From contig CM019070.1 in NCBI GenBank assembly GCA_009667805.1, positions 58,222,735 through 58,286,734 of the forward strand: a stretch of DNA of 64,000 nt. Direction: 5' to 3'. The notes beneath the pieces were generated by a model. It made no database searches. It was not told where the DNA came from and worked only from the letters and a program-made list of their open reading frames with translations. Positions 41,801 to 46,422 of the stretch are shown here, one piece after another; positions within the stretch are counted from its first letter, which is position 1; every line of letters begins with the position of its first letter. The DNA is from Leptobrachium leishanense. Taxonomy: Eukaryota; Chordata; Amphibia; Anura; Megophryidae. Made by a program: the position numbers and the translations under genes.

Positions 41801-41864
41801 CAGTTTGCGGATTACAACGAAGAATCACCAGGAAAACAATGGTCAGGACAGAGGCCGTCGACAT
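2405..41864 (-). CDS. CLCA-family calcium-activated chloride channel regulator, complete gene, 14 coding exons
   Basis: CLCA proteins are secreted or membrane-tethered metalloproteases that cleave themselves and modulate calcium-activated chloride currents. Here 14 minus-strand exons (listed separately) join to 2922 nt, 973 codons plus stop, with every phase matching and GT-AG at each junction; the family is usually 900-945 residues. Visible in order: signal peptide (about 1-23), N_CLCA domain with HEWAH at 156-160 followed by GVFDEY, a Cys-rich stretch (about 188-215), a VWA domain (about 305-465), the conserved WKY and LLDNGAG segments (about 566-655), an FnIII-like region ending near 870, a transmembrane helix at about 888-911 and a tail rich in Arg, Lys and Ser (912-973). 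Compared with human CLCA1, recalled from memory, all three MIDAS signatures are altered. The membrane anchor resembles the CLCA2 layout, but I cannot assign an ortholog number. The gene spans 39.5 kb, and its introns are full of repeats. Confidence 0.93.
3510..3743 (-). CDS. CLCA exon 13
   Basis: It encodes residues 710-787. The acceptor ATGGTAG before GTACAATC gives [10 protein letters not shown], aligned with the IQWNPPR segment. It includes [13 protein letters not shown] and [14 protein letters not shown], the FnIII-like part. The donor is GTGAGT, phase 1 end. Confidence 0.91.
3950..4470. repeat. family A element fragment
   Basis: It shares, in reverse orientation, the GATCCTGCTGG hairpin, the GGAGGGAGAC...CAGTCTCCCTC block and the AACCCATTAGCGATT region with the copy at 28157. 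A poly-C run starts it; its left end is lost. Confidence 0.6.
4766..4845. mobile_element. 80-bp Tc1-type hairpin MITE
   Basis: Flanked by TA; terminal repeats CACTATATTGCCAAAAGTAT... are inverted perfectly (29 bp including flanks, 4762-4790 versus 4821-4849). The middle (CCTGCCTTGACTCGCATATG) is the left end of a Tc1-like family common in fish and frogs, so this is a two-ended deletion derivative. Confidence 0.85.
5142..5864. mobile_element. palindromic MITE with GGGCTCTATTACATTC ends, TAT duplication
   Basis: The ends are inverted copies, flanked by TAT. The inside is full of GCGCAAA/TTTGCGC and TTAACGC words and pairs over several hundred bases. The same family occurs at 30982. Confidence 0.85.
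5997..6161 (-). CDS. CLCA exon 12
   Basis: It encodes residues 655-709. [12 protein letters not shown] and [10 protein letters not shown] match the CLCA block DATKDDGVYSRYF...LYIPGWIEN. The donor is GTGAGT, phase 1 end. Confidence 0.93.
6639..6909 (-). CDS. CLCA exon 11
   Basis: It encodes residues 565-654. [17 protein letters not shown] and ALLDNGA are family signatures, and the exon ends in the middle of the DNGAG motif. The donor is GTAACA, phase 1 end. This exon lies about 45 bp from the left edge of the Tc1 relic in the preceding intron. Confidence 0.93.
6955..8387 (-). mobile_element. degenerate Tc1-like transposon with long inverted repeats
   Basis: The left part (about 7020-7153) and right part (about 8208-8360) are inverted copies; for example, TTTCAAATCTGATGACTGCA at 7109 matches the reverse of 8234-8253. 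The minus strand between them reads, in shifting frames, fragments of a Tc1 transposase ([10 protein letters not shown] in one frame; [21 protein letters not shown] and QQ-TKPHSA in the others). Many frameshifts are present. The outer ends are approximate. It lies in the CLCA intron before exon 11. Confidence 0.75.
8586..8760. repeat. family A element end fragment
   Basis: GACAGTATTACATAGTCCCG and the following 90 bp are the inverted counterpart of the right end of the element at 28157 (about 29740-29848). Only one end is present. Confidence 0.6.
8761..9270. other. CLCA intron, nothing recognised
   Basis: AT-rich unique-looking sequence with a short poly-G run near 9077; no exon or repeat end seen. 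Confidence 0.5.
9271..9568. repeat. diverged relative of family B
   Basis: Starts GGCTAATGTCAGATGAACGC and contains GCGCACTCTGCGTG twice in opposite sense. The ends are worn. Confidence 0.5.
10042..10136 (-). mobile_element. tRNA-derived SINE, 5' half, reverse orientation
   Basis: The reverse complement reads GGCTGGGTGGAGTAGAGGTAACC with B-box GGTTCGAATCC; the body stops after CCAGTAAGTG and no tail follows. Confidence 0.8.
10140..10890. other. CLCA intron, nothing recognised
   Basis: AT-rich sequence up to exon 10 with no repeat family I know; short open frames show no domain. Confidence 0.5.
10894..11118 (-). CDS. CLCA exon 10
   Basis: It encodes residues 490-564, phase 0 at both ends. 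[20 protein letters not shown] and INLPGTAK match the conserved beta-strand region after the VWA domain. The donor is GTACTT. Confidence 0.92.
11573..11698. mobile_element. hAT MITE, 126 bp
   Basis: CAGGGATCTCAAACTCTGG ... GTTTGAGATCACTG, flanked by CCTCAGTG / CCTAAGTG (7 of 8 identical). Confidence 0.88.
11700..12220. other. CLCA intron, nothing recognised
   Basis: Sequence between the hAT MITE and the solo LTR; no feature seen. Confidence 0.5.
12226..13157. mobile_element. probable solo LTR, 932 bp, 4-bp target duplication
   Basis: The segment starts TGTAGCGCT and ends AGCGCTACA (TG...CA with a 9-bp terminal inversion) and is flanked by ATTG on both sides. The first half is GC-rich and the second AT-rich, as in many LTRs. 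No gag or pol sequence adjoins it, so it would be a recombination remnant. The LTR family is not recognised. Confidence 0.65.
13160..13740. other. CLCA intron, nothing recognised
   Basis: AT-rich sequence after the solo LTR; no feature seen. Confidence 0.5.
13745..13885. repeat. hAT MITE copy, worn
   Basis: CCAGTGATGGTGATCCTTGG ... CAAAGATTCTCCATCACTG is a hairpin with the same layout. Confidence 0.65.
13978..14276. mobile_element. Harbinger-type MITE, 299 bp, TTA duplication
   Basis: Ends GGCCCCATTCACACTGTGCGAT and GCACAGTGTGAACGGGGCC are inverted; TTA stands on both sides. The centre is rich in CGCGAT/ATCGCG words. Confidence 0.9.
14645..14785. repeat. hAT MITE copy
   Basis: CAGGGGTAGGTGTGCCAGGCTC ... 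GGCCAAGGTTGCTGACCCCTG. Confidence 0.65.
15026..15132 (-). CDS. CLCA exon 9
   Basis: It encodes residues 454-489, phase 0 at the end. The weakly conserved linker after the VWA domain ([18 protein letters not shown]) aligns with the LIDAFGAL region of CLCA1. Acceptor and donor are CCAG and GTTAGC. Confidence 0.87.
15390..16085. repeat. family D element, diverged copy
   Basis: Shares the GGATTCGCCTGTTTAAAC and CCTATGGGATTC words and the AT-rich middle with 19810-20530. The ends are not sharp. Its right end contains a sequence almost identical to part of the nearby 69-bp repeat. Confidence 0.6.
16197..16632. mobile_element. Harbinger-type MITE (family B), copy 2
   Basis: Starts GGCTAGGGTCAGAG, ends TGTCCCTAGCC, flanked by TTA on both sides. 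It directly precedes the minisatellite (60 bp). Confidence 0.85.
16695..19066. repeat. 69-bp minisatellite, about 33 units with higher-order structure
   Basis: Tandem units of 69 bp (successive GGGCTGTG starts at 16741, 16810, 16879, 16948). Each contains GCAGGGATGTTGCTTGCAGG and a TGGAAATGAAGTTTGGTCTG-like part. Units differ by a few bases (for example CGTGTGG/CGTATGG, GAAATT/GAAATG/GAAAGG). A different block of about 43 bp, starting TGCTGGAATGTGATGG, interrupts the array four times (about 16695, 17439, 18300, 18492). The unit length is a multiple of 3 and lacks stops in several frames, so it makes long open frames on both strands (23-residue repeats). It lies in the CLCA intron between exons 8 and 9; I see no sign that it is translated. 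Confidence 0.95.
19139..19316 (-). CDS. CLCA exon 8: VWA domain end
   Basis: It encodes residues 395-453 plus one base. [13 protein letters not shown] corresponds to the LLTDGEDN strand of CLCA1, where the MIDAS Asp is Gly here (about 413). It ends EHLAELT-G before GTAAGG. A 69-bp minisatellite begins only about 75 bp into the following intron. Confidence 0.92.
19810..20530. mobile_element. palindromic element (family D), GGGGTTATTCAGAA ends
   Basis: 721 bp with inverted ends GGGGTTATTCAGAA / TTCTGAATAACCCC. The arms carry TTCACCG/CGGTGAA and ATTCGCC words and the middle is A/T-rich. Relatives are at 15390, 42430, 52880 and 56744. A short SINE tail scrap (GTATCCTTCCTGGTAAAA) lies at 20295-20312. 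Confidence 0.8.
20739..20767. repeat. (CT)n microsatellite
   Basis: CT repeats with one TTT interruption, about 280 bp from CLCA exon 7. Confidence 0.85.
21049..21273 (-). CDS. CLCA exon 7: VWA domain middle
   Basis: It encodes residues 320-394, phase 0 at both ends. It begins [11 protein letters not shown] and ends with [15 protein letters not shown]. Where human CLCA1 has SGGTSIC (MIDAS Thr), this protein has SGKACIC, so the Thr is Ala at about 383. The acceptor is AGTAG before GGTGACC. Confidence 0.92.
21276..23002. other. CLCA intron 6
   Basis: 1.73 kb between exons 6 and 7. A G10 run lies near 22433; otherwise no repeat end or exon is seen. Confidence 0.5.
23004..23231 (-). CDS. CLCA exon 6: start of VWA domain, altered MIDAS motif 1
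   Basis: It encodes residues 244-319, phase 0 at both ends. [11 protein letters not shown] and the [13 protein letters not shown] segment match CLCA. The MIDAS signature DxSxS reads D312-V-S-S-N316, with Asn in place of the last Ser. The donor is GTAAAT. Confidence 0.93.
23700..24070 (+). other. possible LTR or retroposon remnant
   Basis: It starts near TGTCAAGGAATCC, has TATATATTT (about 23971) and ATTAAAG (about 23994) spaced like LTR promoter and polyadenylation signals, and ends at the 24074 MITE. No target duplication is visible. Confidence 0.3.
24074..24203. mobile_element. 130-bp hairpin MITE with GGGCAGTATTACA ends
   Basis: The two halves (GTTGGTGCTAACTTAACCAGAGCTG... and CAGCTCTGGTTAAGTTAGCAC...) are inverted copies almost to the centre. 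Confidence 0.85.
24958..25126 (-). CDS. CLCA exon 5: Cys-rich segment
   Basis: It encodes residues 187-243. It contains the spaced cysteines of the CLCA Cys-rich motif (CSSE, VCKERSC, GECM, EGCMF) and KASIMYMQ, as in the family. The donor is GTAAGT, phase 0 end. Confidence 0.93.
25330..25690 (+). pseudogene. probable retrotransposon C-terminal fragment
   Basis: TACCTCCCACCCCTATG, ATACTTCTCAAGTACATCCC, AAGCATTCTGGTCTGCG and CACTCTTCAGTCCTTCAAAAATTCCTACAAAACCCA recall the C-terminal end of a LINE common in frogs. The reading is broken by frameshifts. The family is not certain. Confidence 0.4.
25873..26020. repeat. hAT MITE copy
   Basis: CCAGGGTTGTCAAACTCTGG, GAACTACAACTCCC and GCTTGAGTTTCACAGCTCTA mark the family. 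Confidence 0.7.
26025..26125 (+). repeat. retroposon 3' tail (ATAAAGCGCTGTTGAAACTGTTGGTGCC)
   Basis: AAGCGCTG-GAAACTGTTGG-GC-ATATAAAT followed by a GATGGTAATAATATT microsatellite; the same tail occurs at 62540-62600. Confidence 0.6.
26395..26464. repeat. perfect 34-bp inverted repeat, 2-bp loop
   Basis: 26395-26428 and 26431-26464 are exact inverted copies separated by TC. The right arm contains the first half of a hammerhead-like motif. Confidence 0.95.
26439..26479 (+). ncRNA. hammerhead-ribozyme-like motif (Penelope-type), copy 1
   Basis: Core CTGAGGA (26444-26450), stem II GCGA/TCGC (26452-26455, 26461-26464) with loop TTTAC, GAAA (26465-26468), short stem III CGCG, then TC at the expected cleavage site (26473-26474). 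Stem I pairs GCCGA (26439-26443) with TTGGC (26475-26479). Minimal type I hammerheads with such a short stem III are known from Penelope-like elements. One extra A sits between core and stem II, which may weaken activity. The flanking 26480-27250 may be the matching element remnant. Confidence 0.6.
26861..26889. repeat. (TA)n microsatellite
   Basis: About 29 bp of uninterrupted TA, followed by CACACA. Confidence 0.9.
27274..27382 (-). CDS. CLCA exon 4: zinc metalloprotease motif
   Basis: It encodes residues 151-186. It carries [15 protein letters not shown], the HEXXH zinc motif and downstream acidic ligand region that define the CLCA metalloprotease. The catalytic Glu (157) and both His residues (156, 160) are intact, so this catalytic core looks functional. 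The donor is GTATTT, phase 2 end. Confidence 0.95.
27385..28150. other. CLCA intron, nothing recognised
   Basis: Between exon 4 and the family A element; no feature seen. Confidence 0.5.
28157..29848. mobile_element. palindromic DNA element (family A), split by an LTR
   Basis: The ends GTCCCTATTACA and GTAATAGTGCCCC are loosely inverted, with ATG on both sides. Without the nested LTR it is about 680 bp. Relatives lie at 3950-4470 (opposite orientation) and 8586-8760. The core contains the hairpin AGGATCTCGCGAGAGGCGAG. No coding content. Confidence 0.65.
28597..29608. mobile_element. probable solo LTR, 1012 bp, 5-bp target duplication, nested in a MITE
   Basis: It starts TGTGACGTCC and ends CTGTTACA and is flanked by CCTGC at 28592-28596 and 29609-29613. 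A TTAAATA box (28741) lies inside. The surrounding element continues on both sides, and its sister copy at about 3950-4050 lacks this insertion. No internal retroelement genes are adjacent. Confidence 0.75.
30211..30361 (-). CDS. CLCA exon 3 (N_CLCA domain)
   Basis: It encodes residues 101-150 plus one base (phase 1 end). It contains [18 protein letters not shown], matching the conserved CGEKGERIHLTPDF region of CLCA proteins. The donor is GTGAGG. Confidence 0.93.
30450..30725. repeat. two adjacent hAT MITE remnants
   Basis: CCAGGGCTGTCAAACTCCAG (30450) lacks its right end; GGGTCAGCAACTTTGGCC to GGAGGGCCAGAGTTGCC (about 30591-30720) is a fuller copy. Confidence 0.65.
30847..30925 (+). mobile_element. 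SINE 3' tail
   Basis: CCCAGGACATACTTGAAATGAGAG...ATGTATCCTTCCTGGTAAAATAC followed by ATAAATAAATAAAT. Only the 3' end of the SINE family is present. Confidence 0.75.
30982..31676. mobile_element. palindromic MITE, second copy of the GGGCCCTATTACATT family, AAG duplication
   Basis: Ends GGGCCCTAATACATTC and AATGTAATAGGGCCC, flanked by AAG. The inner sequence is closely similar to 5142-5864 throughout (for example AGCCAATCAGAATTA, ACAATGTTAAGTATAGGA). Three-base duplications other than TWA argue against Harbinger. Confidence 0.85.
32297..32468. repeat. diverged copy of the CAGGGTTATTCAAAG MITE
   Basis: Starts CAGGTCTATTCAAAG and ends TTAACCCTG; the inner AGGAGAATGACTGGAGAAGTG matches 35388-35550. 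Confidence 0.7.
32583..33155. repeat. hAT MITE split by a retroelement-derived insert
   Basis: GATGTCAAACTACGACCC... (32583-32640) and ...GGGGCCGGAGTTTGACAGTCCTG (33080-33155) are the two halves. Between them, about 430 bp begin ATTTATATAGTGCCAGCATATTCCGCAGCGCT, a 3' end word of a vertebrate retroposon. Confidence 0.6.
33516..33653 (-). CDS. CLCA exon 2 (N_CLCA domain)
   Basis: It encodes residues 55-100, phase 0 at both ends, with the family motif [16 protein letters not shown]. The borders are TTCTCAG-like before AAAATGGTC and GACAAG followed by GTAAAA. Confidence 0.92.
33655..34270. other. CLCA intron, nothing recognised
   Basis: Upstream (transcript sense) of exon 2, before the SINE; no feature seen. 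Confidence 0.5.
34273..34459 (-). mobile_element. tRNA-derived SINE, reverse orientation
   Basis: The reverse complement gives GGCTGGGTGGAGTAGAGGTAAC, B-box-like GGTTCGATCCC, the CCTTGGGCAAGAC body and the ATGTATCCTTCCTGGTAAAAT tail. Confidence 0.85.
34557..34598 (+). ncRNA. hammerhead-ribozyme-like motif, copy 2
   Basis: Core CTGAGGA (34562-34568), stem II GCC/GGT (34570-34572, 34581-34583), GAAA (34584-34587), CACG, then TA. Stem I pairs CACTC (34557-34561) with GAGTG (34594-34598). The helices differ in sequence from copy 1, but the pairing and spacing are kept. A T stands where copy 1 has the extra A. Confidence 0.55.
34941..35367. mobile_element. Harbinger-type MITE (family B), copy 3
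   Basis: 427 bp, flanked by TAA on both sides; ends GGCTAGGGTCAGACG and CGTCTGATCCTAGCC. Confidence 0.9.
35388..35550. mobile_element. Harbinger-type MITE, 163 bp, TTA duplication
   Basis: CAGGGTTATTCAAAGAG and CTCTTTGAATAACCCTG are perfectly inverted, with TTA on both sides, and the whole unit folds as a hairpin (GAATGACTGGAGAA / TTCTCCAGTCATTC). Confidence 0.9.
35981..36156. mobile_element. hAT MITE, CAGTGTTTCTCAAC family
   Basis: Starts CAGTGTTTCTCAAC and ends GTTGGAAAAACAATG; the 8-bp flanks GATTAGAT / AATTAGAG agree at 6 sites. The inside (GAATCCTGCAATCACTGAGCAG) is shared with 62277 and 1571. Confidence 0.85.
36286..36840. repeat. palindromic repeat of TTACCCGGGTAA words, interrupted by a SINE
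   Basis: GGGTTACCCGGGTAATG, TTTACCCGGGTAAACC and GGTAAAGTC words recur in both directions; a tRNA-type SINE (36603-36800) splits it. Confidence 0.55.
36603..36800 (+). mobile_element. tRNA-derived SINE
   Basis: The head GGCTGGATGAAGTAGAGGTTAC with B-box GGTTCAAATCC (36653-36663) resembles a tRNA gene's internal promoter. A conserved body follows (CCTTGGGCAAGACACCTAAC), then a tail AATGTATCCTTCCTAGTAAAAT and A/T repeats. Other copies in this window are at 46423, 34273 (minus), 10042 (minus) and 30847 (tail). Confidence 0.85.
37190..37612. mobile_element. Harbinger-type MITE (family B), copy 4, nested in a hAT element
   Basis: Flanked by TAA on both sides; ends GGCTAGGGTCAGACG and GTCTGACCCTAGCC. 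Its position inside the element at 36948-39443 shows it inserted later. Confidence 0.9.
37883..39013. mobile_element. TTAA-bounded element nested in the hAT element
   Basis: TTAA at 37883-37886 and 39010-39013 flank inverted ends CCCTTTCACTGCTGA / TCAGCAGTGAAGGGG. TTAA targeting is typical of piggyBac and Kolobok elements; without a transposase I cannot say which. It contains GC-rich palindromic blocks and a poly-G run. Confidence 0.8.
40367..41220. repeat. palindromic repeat interrupted by a TTAA element
   Basis: The left arm 40367-40396 (TACTTGTAATTAATAGAAAT...) is the inverted copy of 40440-40460 joined to 41208-41220. The 747-bp gap in the right arm is the TTAA element. Confidence 0.75.
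40457..41211. mobile_element. TTAA-bounded element, second copy of the same family
   Basis: TTAA at 40457-40460 and 41208-41211. The left end CCCTTTCGCTGCTGAGG and following about 300 bp match the element at 37883 (ATTCATAATAT, GGTTATATTTT). The right end GTAGCAGCCAAGTAG is more worn. It is inserted in one arm of an inverted repeat whose other arm (40367-40396) shows the unoccupied TTAA. Confidence 0.8.
41275..41410. repeat. hAT MITE copy (CAGCAACCCTGGCCC family)
   Basis: CAGGGATCAGCAACCCTGG to GGCCGTAGTTGCCCACACCTG, a hairpin with GGAACTATATTTCC near the middle. Confidence 0.75.
41703..41864 (-). CDS. CLCA exon 1: start codon and signal peptide
   Basis: It encodes residues 1-54 and ends LITRLK before a GTGAGA donor, phase 0. 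I start at the ATG at 41864 because MSTASVL then a hydrophobic run ending near TAS makes a good signal peptide. An in-frame ATG at 41897 would add 11 polar residues in front and lies in a TATAAA-like stretch. The [10 protein letters not shown] motif is the start of the N_CLCA domain. Confidence 0.9.
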
Positions 41865-41896
41865 GATCTCTGAAGGCTGGCATGCTTTTCTGAGCA

Positions 41897-41902
41897 TTTA
41901 TA
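41897..41902 (-). promoter_or_regulatory. possible TATA box of the CLCA gene
   Basis: TATAAA on the minus strand sits 33 bp upstream of the chosen ATG (41864). If used, transcription would start almost at the start codon and exclude the ATG at 41897. An unseen upstream 5' UTR exon is the alternative. Confidence 0.3.
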
Positions 41903-42429
41903 CGTCTCATCCCAGTCTATTATTTTGCTAATCAGGGCGTTCCAGCTTTAGAGACATTAAAACAGACCGGTTTGGGAGGTGCTTTTGTAATTTTTGGATA
42001 CAGACACCTTAATGCGTTTCACGTTCAACATCGGCTGTTCCAACTTGATTGTAATTTGACCTACAAAACTAGCTTCCTGCAATCTTACGAACATTAGAAA
42101 GAATCTGACTGATCACAAGTTAATATTTTATTTATTAACGTGAAATTATCAATTTAGTTTAGTGACGTATGGGAGACCAATTCTTTTTAGGTTGATGAGA
42201 CAGTAAATGCTATGCAAGGAGTTCATAAATTGACTTTATAACAGAGGACTCCCTTGGCATTTCAGTTCTGGCCACCCAAGCAGTCTGATTTGCATATGGA
42301 ATAGCTTTCTCTGCGATGGTACCATCAAAGCTAAAACCTTATGAGATCTGAACGGACTCACTGTAGGGCAGACGATACTGCTGTTACCCGCTCAAGACCA
42401 TCATAAATGTTATCATTGCTAATGCTAAG

Positions 42430-43110
42430 AAGGTTATTCCCTGATGTTCGAATTTGTGAACGAAGTGCACCGTATGGGTAATTTCAGCATAGGTGCAATT
42501 TCAGGGCAATATGTGTCTTCACAAAGCTGCATTTTAGCCAAATACGGGCGAACGGACAGTGAAATATGTTCCATTTCGCTGCAATTCACCGAATCCGAAA
42601 ATGAACTATAAAGAACTAAAGAATTGTGTTTTCACCGAATTGCACAGAAATTGCGGCAAAATTACCCGATTTTGGCTTTTCAATCCAACAGCTTTAAAAA
42701 GGCAAACCTAATAGATTTTAATGTAATATCTTTAATATTTTTTTTAAAGACCATTTTTTATTTTACAATAACCTTTACTTTTTTTTTTTAAGACCATTTT
42801 TGGATTTTTTTTTTCATTTAAAAGACTTTGTATTTATTTTTAACAGACTTTATTATTTTAAAAGGATTTTTTAAATTGATTTAACCTCCTATAAAGAGAA
42901 TAGGAGACTTTTTTTGTGTAATAAGAGTTCAGTGGAATTTACCGAGGCAATTTTCACAATTCATGGCTTATTGTTGACACCTGATAACTGCTCTGGTGAC
43001 TCAATTTTTGGCGAAATACGATGAACATTCAATAAATAGTGTGAATTCACCGAATTTTCGATGAGATGGAAATCGCCAAAGTGAGTCAACATGCGCCAAA
43101 ATGAAAAGCA
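42430..43110. repeat. family D element, third copy
   Basis: Begins AGGTTATTCCCTGATGTTCG and contains GCATTTTAGCCAAATACGGGCGAA, AATAGGAGACTTTTTTTG and a T-rich centre as in the other copies. Confidence 0.6.
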
Positions 43111-44772
43111 CCAACATTTTACTTACCTTTTATTTAGATGTGATTTAACAAGGTAATATTTCCTTGAACAACAAAAATATGTTTTATTCTACATTTCTCC
43201 AAAACTCAGCCTAATATATAGATAGATTGAGGGACACATCTTTGTGAGTTCCTACACTTAATTTTTTTGAAATTCGATACTGTCTGTAACCAATAGATTT
43301 ACATCCAGTACAGCTGTTGGATTATTGATCAATCTACCCACGTGAAATTTACAATAACGTCCTTATAGAATAAAGATTTGATTCTATTTCTGCCAAAATA
43401 GAATTTGTTGAGGCTAAACAAATTCTAAGTGCTATAATATATGCCTTTTATAGTTGAGTGACTCATATATTCAGCTACAAAGACCACATTTACAGTCCAG
43501 AGAAGGAAATAAAAGGTGGCCAGGAACAATATGTGGATGATTTGGAGGCTGTAGGCAGTATACCTAATAAAGTTGTCTTATTTTGAAGGCCATACAACGC
43601 TATGCAAATATATTTGATACAAAGTATAAAATAGGGAGGGAAGGGGAACTTGTGTTTGACCTCCTTGTCCCAGGTTCACACTCGTCATAGTTGGCAAATA
43701 CCATAACAAGTTTTCAGTATGATTGCAACAAAACGTGCGCACATCCCCTTTCAGCACCATATACATTAGTTAGGAAGGTATTAAAAACCTATAATTAGTG
43801 GGATTAACCTGGTCCACTCCCAGCAGCGTTATGAAACTGAACAATGAAAAGAAAATAAGATGTACAAATATAGAAAATACCCTGTGTATTTTAGCAATCC
43901 TTTATTTGCACATTACCCCTACAGTATGACTAAATGATATTGTTTATATACATATGGAACGGCACCATATGGGTTATTTACCAACAACCATCCTTTCATT
44001 GAAAGAACGATGGTTATACAATGGTGGATGCATTATGGTGAATTCACTATTTACGCAGTGCCACAAACGTGCAGAAATTACATGTGCTGTAACGGAGATA
44101 CTTTTACATGGACGTACTTAAAATTTCAGCCGCATCGTGTCGTGTCTTTGACGTTGAAGCTCAAGAAAATAAATAATACCTTGAGAAATGTGGAAGCTGC
44201 AGAAGCTGTTGTGTTTTGTTGTCTGTTTTATGCACACGTGAAAGACGTCAAATGAGCACTTGTTTGATGTCCTGTACTCCCACCTATAGAAAGCATCACG
44301 TCTGTAGACATGTCTCAATGCGCATCCTAGTGTTTTGATGCGGATTATAAAAGGCAGGTTTCTTACACGCAACAAAAGTGTGCACCTACTTTGTGTCATT
44401 CCTATACGATCCATCAAAATTCTATGACGATCCTTACGATGTTCCTTAGTGCGCTCGTGAGGCACCAGGCCTAGGAAACTGCCACCGTACGGTTCACCAG
44501 TCTTTCCACTAGGGATGCAACAACACCATTATTTTAAGAACAAGAACACACGACTTCAGATACATATGTATACCCAGACACCAGATAAATGGGAAATCGA
44601 TATAAACACACATACACAAATCCCAGAACTCAGTGCATTCTGCCAGCTGCCCCAGTGTCTAATAGAATTCTGCAAGACAACACCAGCTGGCCGCGTCCCA
44701 GCAAGCAGCCGTCGGCTTGTGAAGGTTGGGATATGGCCTCCAGCCGTGCTCTCGAGTTCTCGCAGAGTTCTG
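43111..44772. other. intergenic sequence, nothing recognised
   Basis: Between CLCA and the TTAA element. Open frames at 44118-44465 and 44589-44993 show no domain or splice logic. No promoter element was recognised with confidence. Confidence 0.45.
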
Positions 44773-46022
44773 TTAACCTGCCTGGCGGTATTCCCGAGTG
44801 TGACTCAAGGTTAAATTTCGCTACCGCGATCGGTAACCCCGAGCCACACTCGGGCTGGATGCATACTCACTGCATCCGTCGCCGTCTCCCCAGTGTGATC
44901 GCGGCAGCCGGCGACTCTGCTTCCTGGTTCTGCTCCCTGCGAGTCACGCAACGCAGGGGGGCGGGCGGTACCAGGCAGCAAATTCAAAAATGAAAAAAAA
45001 AAAAAAATTACAGTAAAAATTACTGTAGAATAAACTTTGTGCTGTGAAGTGGGTGCTGGAATTCCTGTGCAGATATACAGGACACGGGGTACCAAAAAAA
45101 GATTATTTATTATCTGATGTGACATCTATAGAAAGTCATAAAATGTCCTCTTATGGCTTTCTATAGATGTCACAGCAACACATTTTTGTGTTTGCACTTT
45201 ACAAATAGAAAGGATTTATGAGCACATGCACTTTATATGCATTTGTACATGTGGTTTACTATACACCTTGTATTATAGGAACAGATTTATACGAATGATA
45301 TAAGGATATATCACCGTTGTTTTTTTGGCACATGGTTGCGTATTTGCACAAAATTGTTATTTGCACGATCACTAGTGAATCATAGATCCACTGAAGTACC
45401 TTTCTCTGTCACTACCTGATTAATATAGTTGATTCATACCAGACTTTTAGCATCATCAGCCATTTAGAAACACCTATCCAGATTCTTCGATATTAGGAAG
45501 TACCCACTGCGCCGCTAGGACCCCCACTCTTTCCGTATATCTTATTTACACATTTGAGTTGAGATTTATGTGCAACACCTTGTAGGCAGCAACCCTAGAA
45601 ATCACAGTATTCACTAAGCGCCTCCACAGATACCCACTCTTGCAGATGCAAAGCTGGTTTGAGAACAAATACTTTTTTTTGGTACCCCCGTGTCCTGTAT
45701 ATTTCATTGGCAAAGGAGTGTACATCTGGACAGGAATCCCAGTACCAAGAGGAAAGAGGCATGTTTTTGGTTTGATTATATTATTGAATATAACTTACTT
45801 CCATTATTTTGGATAATTATTCTTGGGATAATAAATTATTATTTCGGGTTTCAAACCTTCTCTGACTCCGTGTGTTTACTAGACTCTTGCTTGCACGGAT
45901 TTCAGTGAGTTATTCCTACAGAATACAGGCTTACTATATAAAACAACACATTTCCTTTCCAAAAAAATTTAAACGCTTTTAGACACAAAATTTTGCAAAA
46001 ATTAGACCGCCAGGGAGGTTAA
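44773..46022. mobile_element. TTAA-bounded element with CCTGGCGGT ends
   Basis: TTAA at 44773-44776 and 46019-46022; ends CCTGCCTGGCGGT and ACCGCCAGGGAGG are inverted copies. The first 200 bp repeat CGAGTGTG/CACACTCG hairpins. A stretch GGTACCCCGTGTCCTG occurs inverted at about 45063-45094 and 45681-45702, so about 600 bp between looks like an internal foldback or later insertion. No coding content recognised. Confidence 0.8.
45119..45172. repeat. hairpin: 22-bp inverted repeat, 10-bp loop
   Basis: TGACATCTATAGAAAGTCATAA faces its inverted copy with one mismatch, inside the TTAA element. Confidence 0.8.
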
Positions 46023-46102
46023 GAGCCAAGGTACTTGTCATTGCTGGCTTAGGCAGTCACATAATTAAATGATAGCAGATACATCTACACGGTTTCCTCC
46101 AG

Positions 46103-46240
46103 CAAGGGCTGTCAAACTCACGGCCCCCCCTAGATGTTTATGCCTACAATTCCCAGAATTCGTTGAACACAACACACGGCCAGAGAATAATGGGAGCTGT
46201 AGTTTTAAAACATTTGGTGGGCCGGAGTCTGACAGCCCTG
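46103..46240. repeat. hAT MITE copy
   Basis: AGGGCTGTCAAACTCACGG ... GTCTGACAGCCCTG. The same hairpin family as 46733. Confidence 0.8.
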
Positions 46241-46284
46241 CTTTATGCGATTCTGTGAGCAAAGGCTTAAAAAAAATGGATTAG

Positions 46285-46415
46285 CCAGGGGTCAGCCATG
46301 GTCCTACAAATGTTTTGGAATTACAATTCCCATGAGGCCCAGCCAGAGAGTCTGTGGCTAAGAATCATCGGAGATTTAGTTCTACAACATCTAAAAAGGA
46401 CCAGGATTGCTCCTA
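46285..46415. repeat. hAT MITE copy
   Basis: AGGGGTCAGCCATGGTCC ... GGACCAGGATTGCTCCT hairpin, directly before a SINE. Confidence 0.7.
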
Positions 46416-46422
46416 TAGAGTC

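Noticed and set aside
41865..41897. Upstream ATG at 41897 as the CLCA start
   Set aside because: It would put a polar segment before the signal peptide and lies in the TATA-like stretch; 41864 fits the family better.
44589..44993. Open frame of 134 codons
   Set aside because: It crosses the boundary of the TTAA element and has no domain.
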